64,000 nt of DNA, from assembly GCA_010093685.1 (NCBI GenBank), contig MU006217.1:148911-212910 (forward strand), read 5' to 3'. A program made the position numbers and the translations under genes. Below are positions 12,101 through 22,867 of this stretch, piece after piece (position 1 is the stretch's first letter; each line of letters opens with the position of its first letter). The notes under the pieces are model-generated. The model was not told where the DNA came from, made no database searches, and worked only from the letters and a program-made list of their open reading frames with translations. Origin of the DNA: Ophiobolus disseminans. Taxonomy: Eukaryota > Ascomycota > Dothideomycetes > Pleosporales > Phaeosphaeriaceae.

Positions 12101-14960
12101 TTAGCGTACCTCAAGGGCTGCGGTGTCAGCAATCAGGAAAGATCAAGAAAACCTTCAACTTGGAAGTCAAGAGATTGATGCCCGTTGTCCTACACAACAC
12201 GCTCCTCCATTGTGCGATGTTCCAATCTCAGACCGCAGTGGCGCTCACTCAAGGGCGTGCGCTGAGGTATAGATAAGGTATCGCGCCATATCGTATATCG
12301 CAGCGTCCACTTCCGGCGCAGGCGCGAGGTGAACCGTTGTGACCCAGGGCCGCACGGTTTCCAAATTCTTCGCAGCCTTCTCGTTATCTGCCGCTGCTGC
12401 TGCTGTATTTTTCCAACCCTGATTGTTTATGGCGTCGAGAGGTATTTGTTGCCGCGGATTCGGAGTCGAACAAGCCGAGTTTCCGAATCGTCTCCTAAAC
12501 TTGGTATTCGCCCCGAAGGTAGTGATAAAGTGGCTGATGTGGTGAGTGTAAATACAGTGGTGTTTCTCAGTGTCTGCGGACAAGTCGTATCCTGAGCCTT
12601 GCGCGCCTGCGCGCATCTCTCAACGGGATATAAGAGGCCTTCATGCTGTCCCACCTGCCTTTCATGATGTGCGTCGGTACGCTTAAGAAGTGGGTCGTGA
12701 AGGGATTGAGCGTCGTATCTGTCGATCGAGCGTTGTGGCAGTCTCTTGCTGGTTCTCGCAGCAGACTTGCGCATTCTGTTCGGTCGCTGTAGTCAAGGTA
12801 CCTCTGCGGTGTCGCCGTGACATGGTGATAGTTTAGTGTCTTGTATCTGCCTTGCGCTTTGCTCGCTTGTATCTCTGCCTGTGTGGTGTGTTTTTCCATA
12901 GTTGTCGCTGCTCGAGTACTCGCGCCTCCAAGCTGCCGATCTCGATAATGTGGTCAAGGGCTTCTGGTGTCTTAAGAACGGATGTATGCCGCTTATCACA
13001 TCATTGCCGTCCCTCTGCTCGTTGGGTCAAGGTAGTAGTGGGAAGTGTGTGCTGCATGAAGTTGTCTTGCGCGTCGGCACCTAGCCTCGAGAGGACCAAC
13101 GATATGTTTGCGCAACTCGTATTCCAAGGCGCATTGTGTGGTCATTAATCGGCTGCCATTTCTGGTTGACTCCTTCTTGCGCGCCGAAGGTGCTGCCCAG
13201 CGTGCCTACTTAGAGTGTTGAGCTGTCCATGCGTCTGCTGCTCAGGTTTTGAGGCTGCTGCATCTGCCGGGAGTCATTGGAGCAATGGTATGCTATCGAG
13301 GCCAGGGATTGGTATCGTCCAGCCGTGTGTTCAGAAAGCGCGAGGTGATTGTTGCTATGGCCTTGGAATATCCCGCTTGAAGGTCGCATGCTTCTCGAGG
13401 TGGCTGGCAGTCCAACCCTGTGGTGTATCATTGGCGAAAATTCACCTTATCTAATTGTTTTGCGAGGTCGTCGTCAGAGGTTGCTCATCTGCGCCACAGG
13501 TCCGTGGTCTCAGAGCCGATTTGCGGGCAGCCCTTCTCCTGCGGCACCCCGGTGAGGGCTTTGCGTGACAGCGGCGATAGAAAAGGTTTTTATGATTGGG
13601 CGATTATGTGCAAAAGCGTGGTGAGAGAAGTGCGCTTGTCGCAGCAAAGGTGGTGTTGCGATAGCTACGGCGCATTGGAGGGTGAGCTGACTGCGACTTT
13701 TGGCAAGGAGATCCGGGAGCTGGAAGTCCAGACCTCGTCGCAGCATTCGTATAGTTCTGTTTATCGTCGCGCTCAAAGTATGTCACGGTTTGAGTATCTC
13801 TTGCCTCATGAGCAACCCGCGCCTCACCTTCGGTGAGATGCGACTACCTAGCATGCACTAGCGCTGTTTACAGCCCCCACCCATATATATAGATCGTAGC
13901 TTCACACAATACAACCTCAGTTCAATCCTTCAATTCTTCCTGCATATGCGCTCTTCTCACACCGCGACAAAGTAGCGTCCAGGATTGTCAGCGGCTACTG
14001 AGAATGAAGGCTTCATACCTGGGTTGTTCTCCGCGAAGACTTCAACCAATCTTCTCAACGTCGCCCACAAATTACCAGCTACGTTGGCGAATCCATTGCT
14101 AGAGGCGGTGCGCAACTGCGCAATTGAAGCTGCTGAGCTCGGTGGTATGAAGTGCGGCGATCCGCTCGAGTGTACGATTGAGGGCGAGGGTGTGGCGACC
14201 AAATCTTCACATTGTTGGAGCCGCTGGTGCGCTCAAGGATCCTGTCGGCTCCTCCTGAGTCTCAATTGTGTATGTCCTCCACTGAATATCCATCAGCTAC
14301 TCCCAGTCCGAAGACGAGTCCTCCGCTGGCTACCCCATGTCAAGTTGTAGTTGTTCTGATCCAGCCAGTTGCTGACCTCATTCCCACTTTCTTGTAACGG
14401 TGCGATCGAAGGCTCGGCGGTCGGGCGCATGTACGTATGGAATTGTCGGTGATGTGGTGAAGTTGGTGTTGGTGTCAAAGTCACGATGCAGGTTGGAGCT
14501 CGCCTTTGGAGGGGCATGCTGCGGTGACGGTCGGACTTAGCGAATGGCGAAAGAACTTCAACATCAAAGATGGATCATGATAAGACTGTGAGACTGAGCA
14601 CAATGCAGTGCCTTTGCATGCAGCGCGAACTATCGCAATCCAATTGATGCGCCATGTGCCGCCGCAAATGCGAGGCGCATACCGCATCGCGGTTAGCGGC
14701 GTATGCACTCCAGAGGTCTTGGTGATGTAGTGAAGCCTATGTCAATAACTCAAAGTACTTCCTGTATGTATTTGCAAGGCTTTGAAGAGTGAAACGAGAT
14801 GCCCACAGCGTCCTGTAACATTCCAGGCGTGTATATGAGATTGCGTGTGTTCTTCCAAACCATCGCGTGCACCACCCGGGGGGGCAATTGGGTAAACAAA
14901 AAGAAAGAAGCTGCAACAAGACCTCCATCCCTAATGCTGGTAAACGCATGTTGTTAAGTA
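9126..14960. other. Gene-poor stretch with decayed gene-like debris
   Basis: No intact gene is supported across nearly 6 kb. A promoter-like block at 13880-13960 (TATATATAG at 13884-13892, then a CA/CT-rich leader and an ATG at 13945 followed nine codons later by a stop) looks like the start of a dead gene. A minus-strand frame ending at 13957 has a plausible C-terminal composition (LWATLRRLVEVFAENNPG) but no ATG. A GGCG microsatellite lies at 11579-11596. Confidence 0.45.
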
Positions 14961-14973
14961 TTAATTCAAGATA

Positions 14974-15107
14974 GAGCTCAGTGTGAGTCGAACACACGTC
15001 TCTTGCTGGCAGGCTCCCCCAAATGACTTCAGCTTCCCCGGGCAGTCGCTTCCACCAAGTACGAGAGGTTCGTACTGCAAGTATCCCAACCACTAGACGA
15101 TGAGCTC
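14974..15107 (-). ncRNA. tRNA-like element with long internal insert, copy 1
   Basis: Read on the minus strand, a perfect 7-bp acceptor-like stem (GAGCTCA with TGAGCTC) encloses an A-box-like segment (TCGTCTAGTGGTTGGGA), a CTTGC...GCAAG anticodon-type stem split by about 60 bases, and a T-arm GTGTG-TTCGACT-CACAC that matches a B box. The insert contains its own hairpin (GTACGA...TCGTAC). I cannot place a legal anticodon loop because U33 is missing after the 5' CTTGC, so a functional tRNA and its amino acid are not assigned. It may be a tRNA gene with an unusual intron, a pseudo-tRNA or a Pol III-derived element. Confidence 0.55.
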
Positions 15108-15191
15108 GTATTGTTTGATGAGGAGCTTGTGATTTTTTTTGATTATATGACGACATATGTTATTTGAAGTGAGAACGGGAAAAAGGAAATT

Positions 15192-15331
15192 GAGCTCGGT
15201 GTGAGTGGAACACACATCTCCTGCTGTTGAGGCCCTCTCCTAGATGACCCGCGTTTCCCTAGCCAGTCAGCCTTCGGTAAAATCAAAGAGGGGTTATGCT
15301 GCAAGTATCTTAACCACTGGACCACGAGCTC
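15192..15331 (-). ncRNA. tRNA-like element with long internal insert, copy 2
   Basis: This is a tandem relative of the element at 14974. The minus strand shows a GAGCTCG/CGAGCTC acceptor stem, TGGTCCAGTGGTTAAGA as A box, CTTGC...GCAGG anticodon-type stem with one wobble pair and a split loop, and T-arm GTGTG-TTCCACT-CACAC. A TTTTT run about 8 bases downstream, on the minus strand, would serve as a Pol III terminator. The 5' flank (minus sense) repeats the same motif as copy 1, seen on the plus strand as GTATTGTTTGAT just beyond each element. The anticodon cannot be assigned. Confidence 0.55.
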
Positions 15332-16689
15332 TGGGTATTGTTTGATAAGAAGCTCTGGAGATCCCCAGGTGACATAAAACAAGTGAGTTCAGGAGGAAAC
15401 TGACACAGTTCGAAGACATACTCGCTTAACGACATGCTCGTTTGCATGGTGGGTGAGTGGCCACATTGGTGATTCATAGAAGGTGTCTTGTCCCGTTCCA
15501 CGAGCCTTGTACGCGAGGAAAGAGCGGAGGAGTATGAAACACTGATGCGGAAGCTTCAGCAATGAAAACGCCGCGCACCTGCCGGTTCAGCGTAATAACT
15601 GACTTTGCAAAGACGAGTAGCTGTCCAAATCACGTCTACAAGAGCTTCGTTGAGCGCAGATCTAGATTTCCCAAAACATGATTGGGAAGCAGTTTTGAAG
15701 TCTCACGACTAAAACAAATTCCCAGATTGAACGGTTCATGATTTGTTATATTATTCCGTTCAAGTGAGTTCAAGGACTTGAGGACACAATGCCTTAATTC
15801 ATTGTGAAGGTATGGCTTAGTTCATTGTGAAGGTATGGCTTTGAAATGGAAAGTTACAAGAAGATACTTGAAGATGAGGATTGATCATCGCAATGTGTCG
15901 GGAAATCACGCAACCGTCACACTTGCAATCTGGTTGAATCAGGTGAGAACGCACGATCAAGCGCATGGTGAGAGACGGGCAGGAATACTGCATATTGTGG
16001 TGAAATTAACTGCGAAGAAGCTGCTACTCAAAGCCTTCATGCTTCCCATGATCCCACCACCCAAAGACATGATGCTTTCCATGATCCTCCCCATCACATA
16101 CCGTGCAGCCGAAGCCAAGATGTCTCTATCAGCGCTGGTTGGTGACTGCAAGGCCTTGTGGTTGACGCGACACAAAGGGGCGCGCTGTTATAAGGCAAGC
16201 GCGTTGCACTGCCAACATGTTAGTGGTTGTGAAAGAGGAGGTGAAGTGAGATGACTTGCCTTGCCTTGCCGCCGTCGCCGCAGAAGATACTGAAGAGAAT
16301 GCGTCGGAGAGCTGGACGGGAGGCCGCCTGTCGATACTAGTTGTAATTCGCGGCTCAGGAAGTCGAGTCTGCCGGGGAGACACTGCGAAGTGCAGGCATT
16401 GGGTTCGTGTGGGTTATCATAGATCCTCACGACCTCAGACTAAGGGACTGTGGGTGATCTGGCGCTTCGTGATGTTAGTTCTAGTGTCTATAACAGGAAG
16501 AAGGTGGGCCTTACTATCCGGTGGGAACTGCGCAGACGGGCTGGCCAAAGGAGCAGGGTCGGTGATGACGCGCTCTCGCAGTGGTTGGAGACCCGCACAC
16601 CTCCCGGCGGCGCACTATTCTGTGCGCAGTTCGAAGCCTTCGAGAGGCTCCTGGGCCTCCCAAGGCAGTTGCGCAAGATGTTAGGCCGA

Positions 16690-16853
16690 AGCCTTCCGAA
16701 CGTCATATAGCAGCTATTGCCGCATTTGCAGCAGCGCCAAAGCCCGATTGACTCGCCCATCCGGGCGGCCTTGCTCTTGTTGTTGAAGAGGGCTTTGATG
16801 GTGCCCATGACGCTCTTCTTCTTGTTGTGGCCCTGGAGGTTCGATGTGGAAAA
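16690..16853 (-). pseudogene. Remnant of a Cys-motif protein gene
   Basis: On the minus strand a frame with natural-looking composition runs through NNKSKAARMGESIGL and WRCCKCGNSCYM, with an ATG at 16808. Upstream in frame it meets a stop at a CACCGTAG site that could also have been a splice acceptor. Downstream it runs into Arg/Ser-rich text and ends at 16488 without further recognisable sequence. The CCKC pair looks like one half of a zinc site. Its end (CTGCTATATGACGTTCGGA, minus strand) is duplicated at 17175-17193. I read this as an exon of a dead gene; the family is unknown to me. Confidence 0.35.
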
Positions 16854-16863
16854 GCTCTACGGT

Positions 16864-16898
16864 GGCGCTGGAGCAGAGTCCAGCTCTGCTCCAGCGCC
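16864..16898. repeat. Perfect 15-bp inverted repeat
   Basis: GGCGCTGGAGCAGAG and its exact complement CTCTGCTCCAGCGCC are separated by five bases (TCCAG), giving a GC-rich hairpin on either strand. There is no T-run beside it, so a Pol III or bacterial-type terminator is not indicated. It lies just upstream, in minus sense, of the Cys-motif gene remnant. Confidence 0.8.
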
Positions 16899-18593
16899 GC
16901 CGCGAAATTAGGAGTCGACGTGCTCGACCCCAAGCTGCGAAGATGGTTGTTAGCGTCTGCAAATCATGTCAGAATCAGAGGGGTTGTAGTCATACCTGTG
17001 ACGAACGCAATTTCAAAGTTCTTCGAGATAAGGTGCTCTTGAGCAAAGCTTTTGACACACCGTGGCGGCTGAGCAAGGTTAGCTGCGATCGATGGCGAAT
17101 ATGAAGCGAGACGCGACTTACCGGTGTTACGAAATAACACCGCTGGCCACGGCGTCTGCGCGAATGCTGGAAGGTCCGAACGTCATATAGCAGTCAAAAG
17201 AAGGGAGACGGTGCTGATGTAAGAGTGTGTTGTGTACGGAAGGAGGAGGAACCTGAGAGTGGAGCTGTACTTATGGTGTCTAAGGCAACGGCGCTACAGA
17301 GGCCGGCGCTGCAATTTTCCGGAGCACGCAATCGACAGTGACAGGTGATAGAGTTGAAGTGACCGCGAGTTGGAGAGCAGCTGTGGAAGGTGCACAAGTG
17401 GGGCAGATTAGACTCGCCCACGTGCTCGTCACGCGGATGGTTCTGAAGTGGCAGCATGATCTTACGCTGCACCGGAATGGCGTTATTCACCCAGTTGTTG
17501 ACGGTCTGATGTGTATATATCAAATGACTCTAGTGATGCATGATCAGCGCTCCGCCTGCTTGCCACAGCCTTACAGGGATCGTGATGTTGGGGACCTCGG
17601 GAAGCTGCAACCACGTGCGTAAGATCATGCTGCATCAAAGTAACGCTGGGTGATAAATGAAGTGTGCTGCAACATATTCGTGGATCGTAGACAGGTCGAA
17701 CAGGGCTCTAGAAAGGAGGTGAAGGAGTGCAAAGCAAAGAATTACATTGTAGTCTTTGTTGGACTTTGTGCGGGCATTCAATATGCATAAGCACGCAAGT
17801 GTTTTTGGAAGAGCGTCCTTGGGGAGCGAAAAACAGCAAAAGTCGAACATCTTGTAGCTGTGACTTAGTAACTGCTCCAAGACGCTCGATTGGACGAGAT
17901 CAGAATCGGACTGACCGCTCACCAGCTTTGTGAAGAATTGCTGGTGCGTGTTAGCACTACACTACTCGCCCTTGAATTGTTTGATAGAGGAAATTGTGAG
18001 TTGATAATAAATATAGAATAGTGAAATAGACTTAGAATGGCAAGCAATTTTTGAAATGTTGATGTTTCAAACTCTCTAATTCAGATTTGGGGGTGTGCGG
18101 GGTTCAAAATTCCACCTTCACGTGGCAATACACGCACAATTATTGTGACAACTTCAATCCCTTCATCAAGCATGCTGGAGACTCTCACGTTATAAAGACA
18201 TGTCAAATGGGAGGTTTACAGGTGTATTACACTACTACACATGATACAGAAGCTCAGAACGGTACCTTGTCAGCGCACTGAAAGCCTCCTTGCTGTAATG
18301 GGCCGAAGCCTTGATTCATGGTACTTGACCTGTAGCCTTCGTTGTGGCTATAATAGGCTAAGAGCGTAGTGCTGTGGGGCCGCTCGGTGCAACCCTCGGA
18401 GTTTCGTCGGCGCTCTAGGAATCGCTGGAAGCTTCTCGAAGACAGCACTACTGGATATATGTAAACTCAAAACGAGCGTAGGGTAGCTTCTCCATTTGAA
18501 TTCATCACTGTTTACCTTGCACTTATGGTTAACCCATCGCACCCTTACACTTGCCACACCATGACCCTCACCACCAAAGCACACTGAAACCCT

Positions 18594-19770
18594 TCACGCC
18601 TTTCTACCATACAGCGGATAGTCTTTCATCTTCCCACCCAGCTCCTCCGGCACCAACTCAGGATGCGAGGTCATGCGCGCGAAGTCCCAAGGCACGCCAA
18701 GACGGTGTTGCTTGACCAACATGGCGAGCATCTCGTCCATGCTCAGCTCAGGGACGGTGAGCTGTGGCCAAGTCAGCTCCTCCATACCATCGTTCTTGTG
18801 GACCCTCGTCACGTGGTCGAGGCCCTCCTGTCCCTGTGACAGAAGGTTGTGGAGGTCGCGCGCGGCGGTGAAGTGCGCAAGGGCTTGGTTGTAGTTGAAC
18901 CAATGCTGGTTAGTCATCTTGATCTTGATGGTGTAGACGACGGAAGGTAGCATCTCGTCGCAGGCGATGACCTCATGCAGACCTTCATGCATGTACCTGG
19001 ACAGCCAGGCATCGAGCTCTCTCATGCCGGCGACAGACTCCTTCTTGGCTGCGCACTCTTTGCGGATGAGCTTGAAGGGACCGAGGAAGAGGGCTCGATC
19101 GTGAGCCTAGAAGCAATAGTGTTAGTGAATGTGACTTGCATGAAGCTGAATGTTGAGTCAGGGTACTTACACCTTCAGGAACCTGTGGCACCTCCTCCTT
19201 CTTGGCTGTATGAGAGGCAGACTTCTCCGGCATGGTAGTGGGCAGGAAGCTACCAAAGGAGATACTGCGATCTTGAACTGAAGAGGCAGCGTCATTGCCC
19301 TCCACCCTGTCTTCACCCTGTGCATCCTCCTTGGCTGCCAAGGCAAGACGCGCCGCAGTGCCGTACTTGGCCTCAAACTCCTCAACCGTGGTAGAAGAGA
19401 ATGCAAGATAAGGATTTCCTGGGACCTGGCCACCACTGTCGTAAGGGCTGATGTAGCTTCCCTTGACGCCACCATACTTGGGAACAACCTTGCAGACAGA
19501 CTCACTGCCGGTGAAGGGAAGCTGGCCCAAGGGAGGAAGGGCAGGTCCAGCATCTTCTCCAATGACAGGACTCACTGTACGAGGAGGAGGGGCAAATGGG
19601 GCTTCATCCGGGCGAAGATTGCGGGCATCGGCAAGACGGGAGCCAAATCCAGTGGGCGCGCGACGGTTGAACTCGTAAGAGGCAGAGCGGGAGTGCTGAG
19701 GAGATGATGGCGCTGAAGAGGGATATTCGTTTTTGGGGGACATGGCCTTGGGAGAGGTTGGAAAGGTCAT
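18594..19770 (-). CDS. Hypothetical fungal protein with disordered N-terminus
   Basis: Two exons, 19171-19770 and 18594-19106, are joined across a 64-bp intron (GTAAGT...TTCTAG, phase 0), giving 370 residues. The first about 110 residues are Ser/Pro/Ala-rich and probably disordered (SPQHSRSASYEF). They are followed by YISPYDSGGQVPGNPYLAFS, then after the splice a mostly helical C-terminal region (LHNLLSQGQEGLDHVTRVHK, VPWDFARMTSHPELVPEELG) ending in YPLYGRKA. There is no signal peptide, membrane span or known domain that I recognise. The start is the first ATG of a long frame preceded by a C/T-rich upstream region on the minus strand. Function unknown. Confidence 0.75.
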
Positions 19771-21169
19771 TTCAGCGTAGTGAATGGACAGAAAAGGGGG
19801 AAGCGCGTTGGTTGATGCAGCAGGCTATGCGGGCAAGATTTGCGGGAGGTTGATGCATAGAATCAATGCGGTTGAGCGACAAGGTGCTTGAGCGGATAGC
19901 GGCGCAGAGTGATTTTGTCTTGAAAATGGTTTATGCTCAACACAGCTGCTATCACGGGCACTCCCCACATGCACCTAGCTGATGTCGGCTATACAAACGC
20001 GCCTCTTTTGAGTCACATTGCCTTGAAAAATGACGCCATTCAACAAACATCTGTTTGAAAAGGGCGGTAAAGAAGCGGCAAAAGGCGGAAAGGGGTCGGC
20101 AATCCAAAAAGTCGGGCAAGGTGCGGTCAATTAAGCCGCCCCTTTACAGCCACAACACAAACCATGGCACATCACAGCTTGATCACAAAATGGGACGGAA
20201 TTGAGCTGATATTGCCTGCTGGCGCCTCGTGGCTGCGTATTGGTGTTGGAAGTGCATGCAAATGTACATTTTCTCTTGGACAGAGAGCTACACATTATGA
20301 GAAGAACAATTCAACAAAGACATAGCAAGAATGGCCAAATGCTAAAAGATGGGTGTGGCAAGGCACCTGGATGAGTACAACAATGCCTGGTACTTGGAAA
20401 CATGATGAAAAAGCTGGACAGGTGTGAAAATTGTGATAGAAGCAGCCCGGAGCCCGAAGTCGCGCCACATGATGTCAAGCATTAGGGGCCTTGATGCCCA
20501 AGAGACTGCCTCTACTCGCAACGTCGTGCACTGGTCTCTCAGACGTTGTGTGGATAGCCAGGCCAGGCTATCAAGTGAGTCGTGTCATCAAGGTACCGAC
20601 TATGACCTAGGCGTGATTTTATGTATTCTCCCGAGGTCTTCTGCCGTTCAGGTTGTTACGCAGCAGCCAACAGACTTTGTATCGTTTCCGCGTATGAGAT
20701 AGCGTATGGGACAGCGTAAGGGAAGCGTTGGAGACCCTCGGTGGGTGTGCAGATGGCATGGCGGGCAGGAGATGCGCCAGTGTAGTGCGCGCATTGGCGT
20801 GCGCATAGGGTAGGTTGCTGACTCGGCCGCGCTGAATGGTAATGTTCGTAGGTGAAGGTTGATATCGTTCATGGAGATGTGATGTGTGCCGGATGTCTTC
20901 GTGCCTCGAGATCAGCGCGTGCGCAGGGCTTGTCGCTTTCACTTTCGCAGATAGACCTCGTGGCGCTATAGAGCTTCGGGCGACTCGAGCACTCTCGTAG
21001 ACTGTCGCAAATGTTAGCAATGAATGTATGCAGTTGCAAGCTGGATGCCTTACTGTGGTCAAGCTCGTGCACCAATTTCTGTACCCGCACCTACCATGAC
21101 GGCTCGCAGAAGTACCTTTGTTGTCATCTCTGAGGTCGAGGTATGGAGTTGAAGACGGGAAAACAGATC
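19771..21169. other. Intergenic, no gene seen
   Basis: This contains the upstream region of the gene starting at 19770, then mixed sequence with only short, overlapping frames on both strands. I see no feature until the LTR at 21170. Confidence 0.5.
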
Positions 21170-21331
21170 TGTCGACCTGGCACCTTAGTTCACATGGTAC
21201 ACTGTGGACTGCATCTCCACGTGACTCTTAGTCACTGGCTTACTCATCATGTTGTGTATATAATTGCTCTATGTAGCTCTCCCAATACAACAACCTTCTT
21301 CTCACTTTTGCCCTGTCTCCCACATCCGACA
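21170..21331 (-). mobile_element. Solo LTR, copy D (inverted)
   Basis: This 162-bp element, read on the minus strand, starts TGTCGGATGTGGGAGACAGG, contains ATTATATACACAACATGATG and AGAGTCACGTGGAGATGCAG, and ends GGTGCCAGGTCGACA. It is flanked by the direct repeat AGATC at 21165-21169 and 21332-21336. It aligns over its whole length with the plus-strand copies at 29038, 30176 and 34965. TG...CA termini, a 5-bp target duplication and no internal region make it a solo LTR. Confidence 0.88.
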
Positions 21332-22867
21332 AGATCTATGGATGTCTGGTGGTGCTACTTAGACCCTAACCTACTTTTGTCACGAACACCAGGCAAAGAT
21401 CGGATCAAGGACGAATTGCAGGATACTGTTTGCAACATCGGTTTGCATCTGCGAATCAGCCGCACCATAGAGTCATAAGTTGAGGGATAAATTTGCGCGT
21501 TGCCTGGCTACTCCAATAGTTCCATAGCATCCTTTGTTTTGTATCCATCAGGAAGGCCAGAGAGACAGATGCAGACTACGAAATTCGGCTCGGAACATTC
21601 CGAAAGCCTCAACAGATCGCAGCAGGGCTGGTAAGAGCAGGAGACGTAGATACTTCTGTCAGATATGAGGTAGATTTGGGTGGAAGGGAACAGAGTTGCA
21701 GATGCCATGTTCCATAGACTCCCTAGTCCTAAGAGGGACTAGGACAGGGTGGCCTTCCGTCTCATCCCTCAAAAGACTGCACCACAGACGAACAATACAC
21801 ACGTTGAACCCCAAACAATTATCATTCTCATCAGAACCCTGTTATCTGACAACTTCAATTTATTATCTCAAAAGTTCTAGACTGTTTACCTCAACACCTA
21901 AGGTAAAGCTCAGAACCCAAATTCCAACCCGCGAAAATGACGCAACAGGTAATTGAAACAGACAACTGAAATTGCGGAGCATTTGTACTATTAGTAAGGG
22001 TGTGTCATGCGATAGGAAGTCGCAGTGTTATAGTGCCGGCGCTAAACCCCTTTTATTTTAGTGTGCATAGCAGGAGCAGCAATGCAGGTGCGAACCACAA
22101 AATTCTCAGTCAAAGTGATTGAAATGAGCGCCTCAAGATATGGGAGCGCACTCGGACAACTTTTTATCCATGCATTCCTGTGATACCTGGCCTGTCGTGA
22201 AGTTTTGCGAACATTTTGCGCTGCTTGTCAAACCCAACGATGATAATCAAGCAATATTGCGCTTCCTTACTCCGTTTACAATCCTCAGTCATGGAACACT
22301 TTGATGTGCGCACATAATGCGCAGCTCACGTATCCAGCTTGCATGCGCACTGTTGTCGCACTGTTGTGGACGCGGATGCAGGCACTCGGTCGTGGATGCG
22401 GGGAGCGGTTCAAGCTTCGGAACTCAAATCTGACTTCATGTCCTCCACCAGCAGACCAGCAGAAGCCCTACGCTTACCCCACTTCTGTCCACTTTCCGCG
22501 TCCTATTATGCGTCTGTCGTCTGATCAAAAATTAATTCATCACAAGCAAAGAACTACGACAAGGGCACCTGGACAGATCGAAAGACGGTTCTTGCTTTGC
22601 GATATACCTACGTGAGCTCTCCACCGACGGCGACAGCTGTCAACAAAGATCTCACGACGAGCGCGTGTCGTCGGCCCCAGCGCACATCCATCTTCTTCCG
22701 CAGCACCGAAAATATCAAACGCCTTGCTCCATCCTCTGCACCTGGTCGCTCGTCATCGCCGACCCTTTTTTCCAACCCAGTCGTACACCGCCGATTTCAT
22801 TGACAAAACCATGGAGTTGAAAGAGCGACAAGACATACAGCCAGCCTAATCGGAATACCTACTGTGG
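21332..22867. other. Intergenic, one weak small ORF
   Basis: Only one frame deserves mention: a minus-strand ATG-initiated 66-codon frame at 21508-21708 with six Cys residues (SCSYQPCCDLLRLSEC). It has no signal peptide or visible splice partners. I do not call it a gene. The right end is the 3' flank of the large gene at 22868. Confidence 0.4.

Larger units (their letters stand above)
15340..18593. other. Gene-poor stretch
   Basis: No intact gene is supported. Contents that can be named are a short direct duplication at 15793-15838 (ATTCATTGTGAAGGTATGGC-like), the Cys-motif gene remnant at 16690-16853, the hairpin at 16864-16898, a 19-bp direct repeat at 16695 and 17175, and an AT-rich patch near 17980-18080. 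Part of the right end is the 3' flank of the gene at 18594. Confidence 0.5.

Noticed and set aside
14974..15331. Assigning a specific amino acid to the two tRNA-like elements
   Set aside because: No 7-base loop with U33 and a legal anticodon could be formed without arbitrary choices, so they are reported only as tRNA-like.
21508..21708. 66-codon Cys-containing minus-strand ORF
   Set aside because: It has an ATG but no signal peptide, no splice partners and no recognisable motif; not enough to call a gene.
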